DNA from: Burkholderiales bacterium 8X
Lineage (GTDB): Bacteria > Pseudomonadota > Gammaproteobacteria > Burkholderiales > Burkholderiaceae_C
NCBI GenBank assembly: GCA_902506565.1
Contig: LR732703.1
Location: forward strand, 3,328,255-3,392,254
Length of the DNA stretch: 64,000 bases
Direction: 5' to 3'
The first letter of the stretch is position 1; every line of letters starts with the position of its first letter. Positions 53,753 to 62,154 of this stretch are shown piece after piece. Under the pieces are notes generated by a model that saw only the letters and a program-made list of their open reading frames with translations, was not told the origin of the DNA and ran no database searches. A program made the translations under genes and the position numbers.

Positions 53753-54907
53753 ATGAAGATCGCCCGCGTCGCGGCCACGCCACTGCACCTGCCCATCACG
53801 GTCGAGGTGTCCGGCCGCAGCAAGAGCACCTCGTTGTCGCTTTGCATCGTCGACATCGAGACCGACGACGGCCTGGTCGGCACCGGCCTCACCGCCATCA
53901 CCGAGGAAGAAGTCATCGCGTCGGTGGTGAACGACATCGCCGCGCACGCGCTGGTCGGCATGGACCCGATGCGCCACGAGCAGATCTGGGACAAGCTGTT
54001 CTGGCTGCTGGCACCGCGCGGGCAATCCGGCTATGCAAGCCATGCCATGGCCGCACTCGACCTTGCGCTGTGGGACTTGAAGGGCAAGGCACTCGGACAA
54101 CCTTGCTGGCGCCTTCTGGGCGGTGCGCGCGCCGAGGTGCCGGTGTACGCCACCTTCGGCTTCGCCTTCTTCGACCGGGACGAACTCGCTGCCGCCGCAC
54201 GCAGCTGGGTCGAGCGCGGCTTCAAGCGCCTGAAGATGACGGTCGGCCATCACGGACTGCAGCGCCGCGACGAACCGCGGCCGCTCGATTCGCTGATCGC
54301 AGAAGACGTGCAGCGCATCCGCGCGGTCCGCGAGGCGGTCGGGCCGGACGTGCAGATCTACATCGACGGCAATTGCAGCCTCGACTACTTCCACGCGCTG
54401 TCGCTGGCGCAGCGCATCGAGAAATACGACATCAGTTTCTTCGAGGAGCCGGTGGCGCAGAACGACATCCCGAACCTGGTGAAGCTGCGGCAGAAGACCT
54501 CGATCCCGCTGGCGGCGGGGCAGAACGAAGGGCTTTCCAGCCGCTTCAGGGACATGCTGGTGGCGCAGGCGGTGGACGTGGTGCAGCCGAATGCGTGCAT
54601 CACCGGCGGCTTCACGCAATGCGCGCGCATTGCCGGCATGGCGGCGGCCTTCAACACCCGCTTCGCGAACGGCGGCGCCTGGCCGCATCACAACATGCAC
54701 CTGCACGCAGGCCTTGCGAACGGGTCGCTGGTCGAATACCACTCGGTCGCGGTGGACTGCTGCAAGCTGGTGTTCGACGACCTGCCGGTACCCAGCAACG
54801 GCGTATTGGCGCTGCCCGAAGCACCGGGCCTCGGCTTCGCGCCGAACCGGGACCGCGTGGCCGAACTCGCGAAGCGCGCCGGGTCGCGCGGCGCCGGCAA
54901 GGCCTGA
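53753..54907 (+). CDS. enolase-superfamily enzyme (mandelate racemase-like)
   Basis: This 384-residue protein has the MR/MLE capping domain (1-125) and TIM barrel. Metal ligands are Asp205 (YIDGNCSLD), Glu231 (SFFEEPV) and Glu259 (AGQNEG). Compared with mandelate racemase, the K-x-K motif reads Lys161-Met-Thr163 and the Asp of the His-Asp dyad is Asn280 (VVQPNACITGG), with histidines at 312-313. Two acid/base residues thus differ, so true mandelate racemisation is unlikely; dehydration or another proton-abstraction reaction on a hydroxy-acid is possible. CAGGAG lies before the ATG. It is flanked by the LysR gene and the Bug protein gene on the same strand. Confidence 0.88.
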   Translation: MKIARVAATPLHLPITVEVSGRSKSTSLSLCIVDIETDDGLVGTGLTAITEEEVIASVVNDIAAHALVGMDPMRHEQIWDKLFWLLAPRGQSGYASHAMAALDLALWDLKGKALGQPCWRLLGGARAEVPVYATFGFAFFDRDELAAAARSWVERGFKRLKMTVGHHGLQRRDEPRPLDSLIAEDVQRIRAVREAVGPDVQIYIDGNCSLDYFHALSLAQRIEKYDISFFEEPVAQNDIPNLVKLRQKTSIPLAAGQNEGLSSRFRDMLVAQAVDVVQPNACITGGFTQCARIAGMAAAFNTRFANGGAWPHHNMHLHAGLANGSLVEYHSVAVDCCKLVFDDLPVPSNGVLALPEAPGLGFAPNRDRVAELAKRAGSRGAGKA

Positions 54908-54965
54908 AGGCGCGGGGGCGACCACTGCCATCGAAGCGCGATCGATCAATGAACGGAGACAGACC

Positions 54966-56024
54966 ATGAATGCACGACATACCCCGAACGCAGACGACAC
55001 GATCGCAGGCGCCGCGACGCTCCGGCGCCCGCGTGCCGCTTGCCGCGACGCCCTGCCGAGCCGCAGGACCGCGATCCTGGCGTGCGCCGCGACGCTGCTC
55101 GGCGCGCATGCGGGCTGGGCCGGCGCGCAAAGCTACCCCGATCGGCCGATCCGCCTGTTGGTGGGTTACTCCGCCGGCGGCGGCGTGGATGCGATGGCGC
55201 GCCTGGTCGCGCCGAGGCTTTCGACCCAGCTCGGCCAGCAGGTCGTGGTGGAGAACCGGGCCGGCGCAGCAGGCGTGATCGCGGGCGACGCGGTGGCCAA
55301 GGCCACGCCGGACGGCTACACGCTGCTCCTGGGCGACAGCTCGACGCTGATCGCGAAGTACATGCAGGCCAAGCTGACCTTCGATCCGATCAAGAGTTTC
55401 GCGCCGGTTGCGGGCCTGTTCAAGTCGCCTCTCATGATCGTCTCGAGCAACGACTTTCCGGCGAAGAACCCGCGCGAACTGGTCGCGGCGCTCAAGTCGA
55501 AGCCGGGCGTCTATTCGTTCGCGACCTCGGGTGTCGGAACGGTGCAGCATCTCGGCTTCGAGATGATGAAGGGCCAGTCGGGCACCTTCGCCCTTCACAT
55601 TCCCTACCGCGGCGCCGCGCAGATCGTGCCGGACGTCATCAGCAACCAGGTGCCGCTCGGCGTGGTGAGCGCGACCGCCGGCATGGCGCAGGCCAAGGCC
55701 GGCAAGCTGCGCGCGGTGGCGATGATGAGCAACGACAAGCTCCCCGGCGCGGAAGATATCCAGCCGCTCTCTTCCGCCGTTCCCGGCGTCGACGTGGCGC
55801 CGCGACTCTTCCTGGTGGCACCGGCCGGAACGCCGCAGGCCGTGATCGACAAGCTCGGCGAAGCCGTGCGCACGGTGATGGCCGCGCCCGACCTGGCGCC
55901 GGCCGCGGCGCTGCAAGGCGCGGTGGTCGACTTCATGCCCGCGGCCGAGCTGGCCGGTGCGCTCGCGAAGGAATCCGAGCGCTGGGGCAAGGTGATCACC
56001 GAACAGAAGATCTCGTCGCAATAG
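54966..56024 (+). CDS. Bug/TctC-family solute-binding protein
   Basis: This 352-residue periplasmic protein has a long N-terminus (about 33 residues) and then a signal with a twin arginine (SRRTAILACAATLLGAHAGWAGA) that may use the Tat route. The mature part begins YPDRPIRLLVGYSAGGGVDAMARL and shows VVENRAGAAGVIAGDAVAKA and the VAPAGTPQAVIDKL end, all typical of the tripartite tricarboxylate transporter receptor family. These proteins bind carboxylated or aromatic acids. No TctA/TctB membrane subunits are present nearby, so it may work with a remote transporter or as a sensor. Confidence 0.92.
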   Translation: MNARHTPNADDTIAGAATLRRPRAACRDALPSRRTAILACAATLLGAHAGWAGAQSYPDRPIRLLVGYSAGGGVDAMARLVAPRLSTQLGQQVVVENRAGAAGVIAGDAVAKATPDGYTLLLGDSSTLIAKYMQAKLTFDPIKSFAPVAGLFKSPLMIVSSNDFPAKNPRELVAALKSKPGVYSFATSGVGTVQHLGFEMMKGQSGTFALHIPYRGAAQIVPDVISNQVPLGVVSATAGMAQAKAGKLRAVAMMSNDKLPGAEDIQPLSSAVPGVDVAPRLFLVAPAGTPQAVIDKLGEAVRTVMAAPDLAPAAALQGAVVDFMPAAELAGALAKESERWGKVITEQKISSQ

Positions 56025-56038
56025 CGAAGACGGGCGTC

Positions 56039-57205
56039 ATGCCGATCATCACCACGATCGAGGACCTGCGGGTCCTCGCCAAGCGGCGCGTGCCGCGGAT
56101 GTTCTACGACTACGTGGACTCGGGCTCCTGGACCGAGGGCACCTACCGCGCGAACGCGGCCGACTTCGATCGCCTCTTGCTGCGCCAGCGGGTCGCACTC
56201 GACATCGAGAAGCGCAGCACCCGATCGACCATGGTGGGCATCGATGTCGCGATGCCGGTGGCGATCGCGCCCACCGGCATGACCGGCATGCAGCATGCCG
56301 ACGGCGAGATCCTCGCGGCCCGTGCGGCGGAGAAATTCGGCATTCCGTTCACGCTCTCGACCATGAGCATCTGCTCGATCGAGGACATCGCCGAGGCGAC
56401 TCGCACGCCGTTCTGGTTCCAGCTCTACGTCATGCGCGATCGCGGCTACATGGAGCGCCTGATCGATCGCGCCAAGGCGGCGAACTGCTCGGCGCTGGTG
56501 GTGACGCTGGACCTGCAGATCATCGGACAGCGCCACAAGGACCTGCGCAACGGTCTCTCGGTGCCACCCAAGCTCAGCTTGCGCAACATGGCCAACATGG
56601 CGACCAAGCCGCGCTGGTGCCTCGGCATGCTGGGCACCCGGCGGCGCAATTTCGGCAACGTCTTCGGCCATGTGGAAGGCATCGAGACGATGAAGTCGCT
56701 GTCGGAGTGGACCAACAAGCAGTTCGACCCGACCTTGTCCTGGGAAGACATCGCCTGGATTCGCCGGCGCTGGCCGGGCAAGCTGATCCTGAAGGGCATC
56801 CAGGACGTCGAGGATGCTCGGCTCGCCGCCGAGTCGGGTGCCGAGGCGGTGATCGTCTCGAACCACGGCGGCCGTCAGCTGGATGGCGCGCCCTCGTCGA
56901 TTTCCGCACTGCCGGCGATCGCGGAGGCGGTCGGGCAGCGCATCGAGGTCCACATGGATGGCGGCGTGCGCAGCGGCCAGGACGTGTTGAAGGCGCGCGC
57001 GCTCGGCGCCCGCGGCGTCTATATCGGGCGCTCGTTGCTGTATGGATTGGGCGCGATGGGCGAGGCCGGCGTCACGCGGGCGTTGCAGATCATCCATCGC
57101 GAGCTCGACCTGACCATGGCGTTCTGCGGCCATACGGACATCGAGCGGGTGGATGCCGGGGTGTTGCTCGGGTTGCGCGAATCGCGCAGCTGGCTGCCGG
57201 CCTGA
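56039..57205 (+). CDS. FMN-dependent 2-hydroxyacid dehydrogenase, copy 1
   Basis: This 388-residue protein belongs to the glycolate oxidase/L-lactate/mandelate dehydrogenase family. It oxidises an L-2-hydroxy acid to a 2-oxo acid with FMN. Visible active-site elements are Tyr23/Tyr25 (MFYDYVDSG), AIAPTGMTGM (FMN), Tyr130 (FQLYVMRD), Lys252 (LILKGI), and catalytic His276 with Arg279 in SNHGGRQLDG. It starts at ATG 56039, 14 bases after the Bug gene. A close paralogue follows. Mandelate-type or lactate-type substrates cannot be told apart by eye; context favours an aryl-hydroxy acid. Confidence 0.9.
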   Translation: MPIITTIEDLRVLAKRRVPRMFYDYVDSGSWTEGTYRANAADFDRLLLRQRVALDIEKRSTRSTMVGIDVAMPVAIAPTGMTGMQHADGEILAARAAEKFGIPFTLSTMSICSIEDIAEATRTPFWFQLYVMRDRGYMERLIDRAKAANCSALVVTLDLQIIGQRHKDLRNGLSVPPKLSLRNMANMATKPRWCLGMLGTRRRNFGNVFGHVEGIETMKSLSEWTNKQFDPTLSWEDIAWIRRRWPGKLILKGIQDVEDARLAAESGAEAVIVSNHGGRQLDGAPSSISALPAIAEAVGQRIEVHMDGGVRSGQDVLKARALGARGVYIGRSLLYGLGAMGEAGVTRALQIIHRELDLTMAFCGHTDIERVDAGVLLGLRESRSWLPA

Positions 57206-57328
57206 GCCTGCGGCGAGCACCCGGCGCCGAGCAAAGCGGTCGCCTATCTTCGACGTGCAACGCGACAAGAAGCGGGGGCTGCGGATAATAGGCCGCTTTG
57301 CCAGCAGAGCGCCACAGGAGCCAGCCCC

Positions 57329-58486
57329 TTGCCCGATCTTTCCAAGATAACGACCATCGAAGACCTGCGTGTCATCGCCCAACGCCGCGTGCCGCGCATG
57401 TTCTACGACTATGCGGACTCCGGCTCTTGGACCGAAGGCACCTACCGCGCCAACGAATCCGACTTCCAGAAGATCAAGTTCCGCCAGCGCGTGGCCGTGA
57501 ACATGGAAGGTCGCTCGACCCGCAGCACGATGGTCGGGCAGGAGGTCTCGATGCCGGTCGCGATCGCGCCCACCGGGCTCACCGGCATGCAGCATGCCGA
57601 CGGCGAAATCCTCGGTGCCCGCGCGGCCAAGGCTTTCGGCATTCCGTTCACCTTGTCGACGATGAGCATCTGCTCGCTCGAAGACATCGCAGAGAACACC
57701 GACCGCCATCCGTTCTGGTTCCAGCTGTACGTCATGCGCGACCGCGAGTTCATCGAGCGATTGATCGAGCGCGCGAAAGCCGCCAACGTGTCGGCGCTTC
57801 AACTCACGCTCGACCTGCAGATCCTGGGACAGCGCCACAAGGACATCAAGAACGGCCTGACCGCGCCGCCCAAGATGACCTTGGCCAACATGATCGACCT
57901 GGCCACCAAGCCGCAGTGGTGCCTCGGCATGCTGGGCACCAAGCGGCGCACCTTCGGCAACATCGCGGGCCATGCGCGGGGCGTGAAAGACCTGTCGTCG
58001 CTTTCGTCATGGACCGCCGAGCAGTTCGATCCGACCTTGAGCTGGGCCGATGTCGAGTGGATCAAGAAGCTCTGGGGCGGCAAGCTCATCCTGAAGGGAA
58101 TCATGGATGTCGAGGACGCACGGCTGGCGGCTGCTAGCGGTGCCGATGCACTGATCGTGTCGAACCATGGCGGACGGCAGCTCGACGGTGCGCCTTCGTC
58201 GATCGAGGCGCTGCCGGCGATTGCCGAAGCCGTGGGCAACGAGATCGAGGTCTGGATGGATGGCGGCATTCGGAGCGGGCAGGATGTCCTCAAGGCCCGT
58301 GCGCTGGGTGCTCGCGGCACCTTGATCGGCCGCAGCTTCCTGTATGGCCTGGGCGCGTTCGGCCAGGCCGGCGTCGAACGTGCGCTGCAGATCATCCAGC
58401 GCGAGCTCGATCTCAGCATGGCGTTTTGTGGACGCACCCAGATCGACCAGGTCGAATCGAGCATCTTGCTGCCCGGCACGTTCTGA
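57329..58486 (+). CDS. FMN-dependent 2-hydroxyacid dehydrogenase, copy 2
   Basis: This 385-residue paralogue of the preceding gene is roughly three-quarters identical by eye over the whole length, with the same SNHGGRQLDGAPSS and FQLYVMRD motifs. It starts at TTG 57329 with CAGGAG just upstream. The intergenic gap of 123 bases may carry its own promoter. Differences cluster in residues 40-60 and 175-225, where the substrate pocket lid of the family lies, so the copies may differ in specificity (inference). Confidence 0.9.
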   Translation: MPDLSKITTIEDLRVIAQRRVPRMFYDYADSGSWTEGTYRANESDFQKIKFRQRVAVNMEGRSTRSTMVGQEVSMPVAIAPTGLTGMQHADGEILGARAAKAFGIPFTLSTMSICSLEDIAENTDRHPFWFQLYVMRDREFIERLIERAKAANVSALQLTLDLQILGQRHKDIKNGLTAPPKMTLANMIDLATKPQWCLGMLGTKRRTFGNIAGHARGVKDLSSLSSWTAEQFDPTLSWADVEWIKKLWGGKLILKGIMDVEDARLAAASGADALIVSNHGGRQLDGAPSSIEALPAIAEAVGNEIEVWMDGGIRSGQDVLKARALGARGTLIGRSFLYGLGAFGQAGVERALQIIQRELDLSMAFCGRTQIDQVESSILLPGTF

Positions 58487-58591
58487 GCGGCTGGCGACGC
58501 TCGATCCGCGGCGCTGGCTGACAGCCCGCCAGCTGCGCCGAGCCGGAGACTCTTCTCTCGTATCGCATCCACATGCAAGAGAGAAGCGCTG

Positions 58592-59944
58592 ATGAGCACA
58601 ATCACGCCACCTGCTGAATCGCAGTCGTCATCGACCGGGGCCACGGGAGCCGACTCCGCCATTCGGCCCTATACCGCCCAGGAGAAACGCCATCGGGTGT
58701 TCGCGATCATGGCGGCGTCCTCGGGCAACCTGGTCGAGTGGTTCGACTTCTACGTCTACGCTTTCAGCGCGCTCTACTTCGCGCCCTCTTTCTTCCCGAA
58801 GTCCGACCCCACCGCGCAGCTCTTGAACACGGCGGGCGTGTTCGCGGCCGGGTTCCTCATGCGGCCGATCGGCGGCTGGCTTTTTGGCCGCGTGGCGGAT
58901 CGCTACGGGCGCAAGACCTCGATGCTGATCTCGGTCACGATGATGTGCGCGGGGTCGCTGGCGATCGCCTGCTTGCCGACCTACGCCGCGATCGGCGCGT
59001 GGGCGCCGTTCCTGCTGCTGGTCTGCCGGCTGTTCCAGGGCCTTTCGGTCGGCGGCGAGTACGGCACGACCGCGACCTACATGAGCGAAGTGGCGCTGCG
59101 CGGCCAGCGTGGCTTTTTTTCTTCGTTCCAATACGTCACGCTCATCGGCGGACAGCTGCTTGCGGTGCTCGTCATCGTGATTCTCGAGCAGTTGCTAAGC
59201 GAGGCCGAGCTGCGCGCCTGGGGTTGGCGGGTTCCCTTCGTCATCGGCGCCATTGCTGCGGTGGTTGCGCTGTTCTTGCGCCGCACGCTGCACGAGACGC
59301 AGACCGATGCTTCGAAGGCGAACAAGGAAGCGGGAACGATTTCCGGCTTGTTCCGCCATCACAAGGCCGCCTTCTTCACGGTGCTGGGCTATACCGCCGG
59401 CGGCTCGCTGATCTTCTACACCTTCACGACCTACATGCAGAAGTACCTGGTCAACACGGTCGGCTTGCCGATCAAGACGACCAGCTACGTGATGACAGTG
59501 GCGCTCTTCTTGTACATGTGCATGCAGCCGATCTTCGGTGCCTTGTCGGATCGCATCGGTCGCCGGACCAACATGCTTCTCTTCGGCGGCCTGGGAGCGC
59601 TCGCCACCGTGCCGATCCTGACGGGCTTGCAGGCCGTCACCAGCCCGTACGCTGCTTTCGCGCTGATCGTTCTGGCATTGGCGATCGTGAGTTTCTACAC
59701 CTCGATCAGCGGCATCGTGAAAGCCGAGATGTTCCCGCCGGAGGTTCGCGCGCTGGGCGTCGGGCTTGCTTATGCCGTGGCGAATGCGATCTTCGGCGGC
59801 TCGGCGGAGTACGTGGCGCTGGGGCTCAAGTCGCTCGGACATGAGTCTGCGTTTTACTGGTACGTCACCGCGATGATGGTGGTGGCGTTCCTGGTCAGCT
59901 TGCGGCTGCCGCGGCAGGCGAGCTACCTGCATCACGATCATTGA
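58592..59944 (+). CDS. MHS-family MFS carboxylate transporter
   Basis: This 450-residue carrier has twelve hydrophobic segments. [21 protein letters not shown] at the first helix and [21 protein letters not shown] in the loop 2-3 region place it in the metabolite:H+ symporter (MHS) group with KgtP, ShiA and CitA. These proteins take up dicarboxylates or aromatic acids with protons. GAGAGAAG lies before the ATG. As the last gene of the cluster it is the likely importer of its acid substrate. The C-terminal [23 protein letters not shown] is also typical. Confidence 0.92.
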   Translation: MSTITPPAESQSSSTGATGADSAIRPYTAQEKRHRVFAIMAASSGNLVEWFDFYVYAFSALYFAPSFFPKSDPTAQLLNTAGVFAAGFLMRPIGGWLFGRVADRYGRKTSMLISVTMMCAGSLAIACLPTYAAIGAWAPFLLLVCRLFQGLSVGGEYGTTATYMSEVALRGQRGFFSSFQYVTLIGGQLLAVLVIVILEQLLSEAELRAWGWRVPFVIGAIAAVVALFLRRTLHETQTDASKANKEAGTISGLFRHHKAAFFTVLGYTAGGSLIFYTFTTYMQKYLVNTVGLPIKTTSYVMTVALFLYMCMQPIFGALSDRIGRRTNMLLFGGLGALATVPILTGLQAVTSPYAAFALIVLALAIVSFYTSISGIVKAEMFPPEVRALGVGLAYAVANAIFGGSAEYVALGLKSLGHESAFYWYVTAMMVVAFLVSLRLPRQASYLHHDH

Positions 59945-60010
59945 CCGCGTGGGGCCGGCTGCGTGCCCGGCTCAAAGGTTCAACCGCCACCTGGTCGCGG
60001 ACGCCGTGCG

Positions 60011-60580
60011 TCAACGGCTGATCGATTCGACCTGCCAGAGGCCGGGATAGTGAAGCACGAATCCGATGGGCGCGACTTCGAGCGAGGCTGCATAGCCGAA
60101 CCGAGGCGCATCGTAGGCATAGCAAGAATCGCTCGTGCGCCGGTAGCGTTGGCTCAGCTCGTCGAGGTGGTCGGCCGACAGGTCCAGCCATGCCGCCGGC
60201 GCTTCGGCGGATTCGCCGATCGCCAGGTTCATGCGTCGAAGCGCGATGAGATTGGTTGCAGGCGTGAAGCCCAGGTCGAGATCGATGCACCGCTCCAGAT
60301 TCGGAAAGATGTCGTCATCGCGTTTCCATTTGCCACGCGCATCGCGGGTGAAGCAAGCGTCGACCGTGCGGCCACCCAGCCAGCCCTTGACGGTACCCCA
60401 CTGCGTCCGCCACGCTTTGTCGCAGCGAACCCGATAGTGAAGCTGCGCGGTTCGACCGCTGGATTCCAGGAACACGGCGCAACCATCGAGTTGCCAGGCC
60501 GAATCGCTCTGCTCGAGCCGGCACGCATCGTGGCCGGGCGAATCGAGCTTGCGCCACAAGATCGCGCTGATGGTCTGCAT
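60011..60580 (-). CDS. putative glycolipid-binding-domain protein (PA1994-like)
   Basis: This 189-residue protein resembles the Glycolipid_bind family. It has an N-terminal SAILWRKLDSPGHDACRLE, LDGCAVFLESSGRTAQLHYRVRCD, an internal DLDLGFTPATNLIALRR, and a late DSCYAYDAPRFGYAASLEV with VLHYPGLWQ. The family is solved as a beta-barrel like lipoprotein carrier folds; its function is not firmly known. I start at ATG 60578-60580. It is convergent with the MHS carrier and divergent from dinB. Confidence 0.78.
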   Translation of the reverse strand: MQTISAILWRKLDSPGHDACRLEQSDSAWQLDGCAVFLESSGRTAQLHYRVRCDKAWRTQWGTVKGWLGGRTVDACFTRDARGKWKRDDDIFPNLERCIDLDLGFTPATNLIALRRMNLAIGESAEAPAAWLDLSADHLDELSQRYRRTSDSCYAYDAPRFGYAASLEVAPIGFVLHYPGLWQVESISR

Positions 60581-60668
60581 GCGCGGATGATGCCACCGAG
60601 CCCAGCAACCTTCGTCGATTCTTCGGACAATCGGCTTTCGCTGGCTTCTCACTTCCTCGACCTTCGCA

Positions 60669-61979
60669 ATGGACACCTCGGCCCCCCGGCCGCTGCCTCG
60701 CCGCATCGCCCACCTCGACATGGACGCATTTTTCGCGTCGGTGGAATTGCTCCGCTATCCGCAGCTGAAAGGCTTGCCGGTGGTCATCGGCGGTGGCCGC
60801 CGCAGGGTCGACGAGGCGATTCGTGATCTGCCGAGGGGCGCTACCCTGGCCGACATTCCGATATCGGCGTTTCCGTTGCTCAAGGACTATGCAGGCCGCG
60901 GCGTGATCACGACCGCAACTTACCCGGCCCGGCAATTCGGCGTCGGTTCGGCAATGGGACTCATGAAGGCAGCCAAGCTGTGTCCGCAGGCCATCATCCT
61001 GCCGGTCGATTTCGATGAATACCGGAAGTACTCCCGCGCCTTCAAGCAGATCATCGCGGACATCGCCCCGGTCATGGAAGATCGCGGCGTGGACGAGGTG
61101 TACATCGACTTCACCGAGATACCCGGAGGCCAACGCGAGGGTGGCCGCTCGCTGGCACGGCTGATCCAGCGAACGATCTTCGAAGCGACCGGGCTCACCT
61201 GCTCGATCGGGGTCGCACCGAACAAGCTGATCGCAAAAATGGCCAGCGAGTTCGAGAAGCCGAACGGCATCTCGATCGTGCATGAAAGCGACCTTGCAAC
61301 GCGCATCTGGCCGCTGTCCTGTCGCAAGGTGAATGGCATCGGACCGAAGGCGGACGAGAAGCTGCAACGCCACGGGATTCACACGGTCGGTGATCTGGCC
61401 GAGCGAGATCGCGATTGGCTGATGTCTTCATTCGGCAGATCGACCGGCGCCTGGATGCACGAGGTGGCTTGGGGACGTGACGATCGTCCGGTGGTGACGC
61501 ACAGCGAGCCGGTATCGATGAGTCGCGAGACCACGTTCGACCGCGATCTTCACGCGATTCGAGACCGCGCCGAACTTGGGGCGATTTTCACCCACCTCTG
61601 CGAGAAAGTCGCTGGCGACCTGGAGCGGAAGGGTTTCGTCGGCAAGACCATCGGGATCAAACTCCGCTACGCCGACTTCAAGATTGCCACCCGGGACCAC
61701 ACGATGTCGGCGTTCAGTTCAGACGCAAAGACGATCCGGCGAATCGCGGGGCAGTGCCTGAAACGAGTCCCGCTGGAACGCCCATTGCGGCTCCTCGGCG
61801 TGCGGGTCGGAAACCTTGCTCGAGCCGATGCGGACGGCGTTCGATTGATGGAGGCCAGCGCGAAAGATCCAGCGCCTGAGCAGGCGGTTCACGCCCTTGG
61901 CGACCTTGGTGACAGCCGGCGACACGGCAGCCCGGGAAGCCGTGGGCCGGGAACTGCGCCGCTTTTCGAGTCGAGTTGA
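60669..61979 (+). CDS. dinB: Y-family DNA polymerase IV
   Basis: This 436-residue translesion polymerase has catalytic acidic residues in HLDMDAFFASVE and GVDEVYIDFTEI, the Y-family NYPAR-like TATYPARQFGVGSAM segment, helix-hairpin-helix CRKVNGIGPKADEKLQRHGI, and a little-finger domain (SVSMSRETTFDRDL...). Compared with E. coli Pol IV, about 30 extra residues (roughly 45-76) lie between the GGGR turn and the RGVITTATYPAR segment. The end (GTAPLFESS) may serve as a weak sliding-clamp motif. I saw no CTGT-N8-ACAG LexA box in the short upstream gap. Confidence 0.9.
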   Translation: MDTSAPRPLPRRIAHLDMDAFFASVELLRYPQLKGLPVVIGGGRRRVDEAIRDLPRGATLADIPISAFPLLKDYAGRGVITTATYPARQFGVGSAMGLMKAAKLCPQAIILPVDFDEYRKYSRAFKQIIADIAPVMEDRGVDEVYIDFTEIPGGQREGGRSLARLIQRTIFEATGLTCSIGVAPNKLIAKMASEFEKPNGISIVHESDLATRIWPLSCRKVNGIGPKADEKLQRHGIHTVGDLAERDRDWLMSSFGRSTGAWMHEVAWGRDDRPVVTHSEPVSMSRETTFDRDLHAIRDRAELGAIFTHLCEKVAGDLERKGFVGKTIGIKLRYADFKIATRDHTMSAFSSDAKTIRRIAGQCLKRVPLERPLRLLGVRVGNLARADADGVRLMEASAKDPAPEQAVHALGDLGDSRRHGSPGSRGPGTAPLFESS

Positions 61980-62154
61980 ACTGGGGCGCGCACGACGGGC
62001 GCGCAGTTGTCACTCCGCCGATGCCAGGCTCCTTGGGCGATCCGGGCGCCGCTTTCGCATGAGGACGGCATCTGGCGTCCTACAAAGCCCAGCCGATGGG
62101 GTGTCAACAATCTGTCATTCGCTTACCGGCCTCCTTGCAGAGGCAACCACCCTC

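Noticed and set aside
53753..54907. Straight assignment as mandelate racemase
   Set aside because: The K-x-K motif reads K-M-T and the dyad Asp is Asn, so the known mandelate racemase chemistry cannot be assumed.
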